Assembly: GCA_905215575.1 (NCBI GenBank)
Contig: CAJMQV010000085.1
Location: forward strand, 1 to 7,853
DNA: 7,853 bases
Reading direction: 5' to 3'
From: an uncultured bacterium
GTDB taxonomy: Bacteria; Bacteroidota; Bacteroidia; Bacteroidales; Bacteroidaceae
The notes beneath the pieces are model-generated. The model worked only from the letters and a program-made list of their open reading frames with translations. It made no database searches and was not told where the DNA came from. Each line of letters starts with the position of its first letter. Position 1 is the stretch's first letter. The translations under genes and the position numbers were made by a program. Of the stretch, positions 6,492 to 7,853 are shown piece by piece.

Positions 6492-7853
6492 ATGTCCATG
6501 AAATATTTGCTTTATTTCTTCCGTAGATACAAGCTGGCCAGCCTGCTTAACCTTTTGGGATTAAGTATGGCTATTGCCCTATTCTACCTGTTTCAGACAC
6601 AAACAGAATACAACCGCAATTACAATACCAGCCTGAAAGATTATCAGCGAACCTATCGGGTAGAAACCTCTCATTTACCTCACAGCCTTATGACTGGAAT
6701 ATCGTGTTTCCGATAGAGATTGTTTCATACTGGCAGAACCTGCCTCATATAGAACAGATCAGCAGTCTGTGCGCCTTGACGGAACAAGTAGAAACGGAAT
6801 ACAAGGGCATGTCCTACCAGCTCAGTTATCTGGACCTGGGTTCGAATGCCATTGTTTTTTGGGGAATCAGAATGCAGTCCGATGCAAACTGTGCGCAAAC
6901 AGACCTACCAGAATATATCCTCAGCGAAAAAACAGCCCGAAGGATATTCGGAGCAGAGAATCCCATTGGAAAAACCTTGTTTATTACAGAAAAAAACCGT
7001 AAACGTCCGGTAACCATTCAGGGCATTTATCAGGACTTTCCGGACAACAGCTCCATAAAAAACGGACTTATCCGTCGCAGGGAGCATTTTCACTTAGGAA
7101 ACTGGAGCAATTGGAACTATGAAATTTTTGTACGTCTGGACGATCCTAAAAACAAAATATCCGTAGAAAAAGCCCTGACAGAAAGCTTCTTTCAATCTTC
7201 TAAAAAAGACTCTTTCCGATTGCTTCCTGTCCAGCAAGCAAACTTCAGCAAACTTACTCAGGCAAACGGAAGCAGGTATCGCCCTTCAGACCACATGATG
7301 TCCATCATCTCCATTCTCGCCCTGTTTGTCGGCCTGTTTAACTTTACGAACTTCTCTCTGGCGCAGGCACCGCTACGTATGCGCAGCATGATCACCCGCA
7401 AAGTGATGGGAGCCTCCACGGCCAGCCTGCGCCGGGAAATGGTACTGGAGAATATCTTCCAGTCGGCAGTAGCCTTAGCCGGTGCAGCCTTGCTGATTCT
7501 GATCTTTCAGAAAAGTCCGGAATGCATGAATCTGGTTTCAGGTGACATCAGTTTTCAAAATCACGGGCAACTGACAGGCATTACCTTGCTCACCACATTA
7601 GGAATTGGAATCCTGTCGGCTCTGTTTTCTGCCTGGTATGCCACCTCCATCCCATCGGCTCTTGTGCTTAAAGGTTCATTCGGACAGTCAGCACGCGGAA
7701 AGAAACTGCGCTGGATCATACTTACCGGCCAGTTTGTTGTGGCCTTTGCCATGACTCTGTATGCACTGGTCATGACCGGACAGACACATTATATTTTCAA
7801 TGCCGACTATGGCTTCAATAAGGATAAAGTGCTCTATGCCCAAATCCCGGATG
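6492..7853 (+). pseudogene. FtsX/MacB-type ABC transporter permease, frameshifted, right end outside the window
   Basis: The first frame (6492-6716) encodes an N-terminal permease start, MSMKYLLYFFRRYKL, then a membrane helix (about residues 15-34) and EYNRNY...YQRTYRVETS, and stops at TAG 6714-6716. The frame one base back is open from about 6659 to the right edge and continues the same protein: DWNIVFPIE, a periplasmic domain with FGAENPIGKTLF and VTIQGIYQDFPDNSS (MacB-PCD type), and an FtsX domain. That domain has several hydrophobic helices and RKVMGASTASLRREMVLENI, the family's cytoplasmic coupling region. A single missing base, perhaps a T in CATTTACC near 6672-6680, joins the frames. 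Such permeases work with an ATPase to drive mechanical export or lipoprotein-related transport; no ATPase is visible here. About 454 residues are covered, and relatives are often about 750-800. The start could also be ATG 6498. Confidence 0.82.

Noticed and set aside
6769..7002. Plus-strand reading frame of 77 codons in the permease region
   Set aside because: It is out of frame with the long continuous permease frame, which has clear FtsX/MacB features; the short frame has none.

Overview
The window looks like chromosomal DNA from a member of the Bacteroidales (Bacteroides, Parabacteroides, Prevotella or a relative). Three things suggest this: three upstream sites match the Bacteroidetes -7 promoter element TAnnTTTG; the start sites mostly have AT-rich leaders and no clear Shine-Dalgarno; and the gene content is typical of the order (a carboxypeptidase-regulatory-like domain fused to a TonB-type outer-membrane barrel, and a long FtsX/MacB-type permease). 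The genus cannot be fixed from this sequence alone.

Layout. Positions 1-1623 (+) hold the 3' end of an NtrC-type, sigma-54-dependent response regulator, then, 12 bases on, its likely partner histidine kinase with two membrane helices and a PAS-like segment. A 19-bp hairpin at 1671-1712 separates this operon from a convergent one. Positions 1733-3090 (-) hold a second two-component pair whose genes overlap by 4 bases (ATGA). Its regulator has only a receiver and a Fis-type helix-turn-helix, with no AAA+ domain. Its kinase is a stripped-down paralogue of the first: one membrane helix, no PAS segment, and Asn in place of the usual Asp of the G1 box. Positions 3091-3332 form the divergent control region between this regulator and the large outer-membrane protein gene (3333-6221, +). 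It contains two 17-bp palindromes arranged as a perfect 20-6-20 inverted repeat, lying between two outward-facing TAnnTTTG elements. Positions 6222-6491 are AT-rich and non-coding, with the best-formed promoter of the window followed by a terminator-like hairpin. From 6492 to the right edge runs an FtsX/MacB-type ABC-transporter permease gene, interrupted by an apparent one-base deletion near 6672-6680.

How the parts may work together (inference): the short regulator and its kinase probably control the divergent barrel gene through the paired palindromes, and may control themselves too. The palindromes have the size and tandem arrangement of NtrC-type enhancer sites. However, the regulator lacks the sigma-54 contact domain and the promoter looks like a primary-sigma one, so control would have to use a different mechanism. 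An alternative reading is that the shared 11-bp core of the palindromes is a Fur-like box. The permease is probably a separate unit with a leader that could attenuate transcription. No RNA genes, insertion sequences, CRISPR arrays or phage genes were seen.
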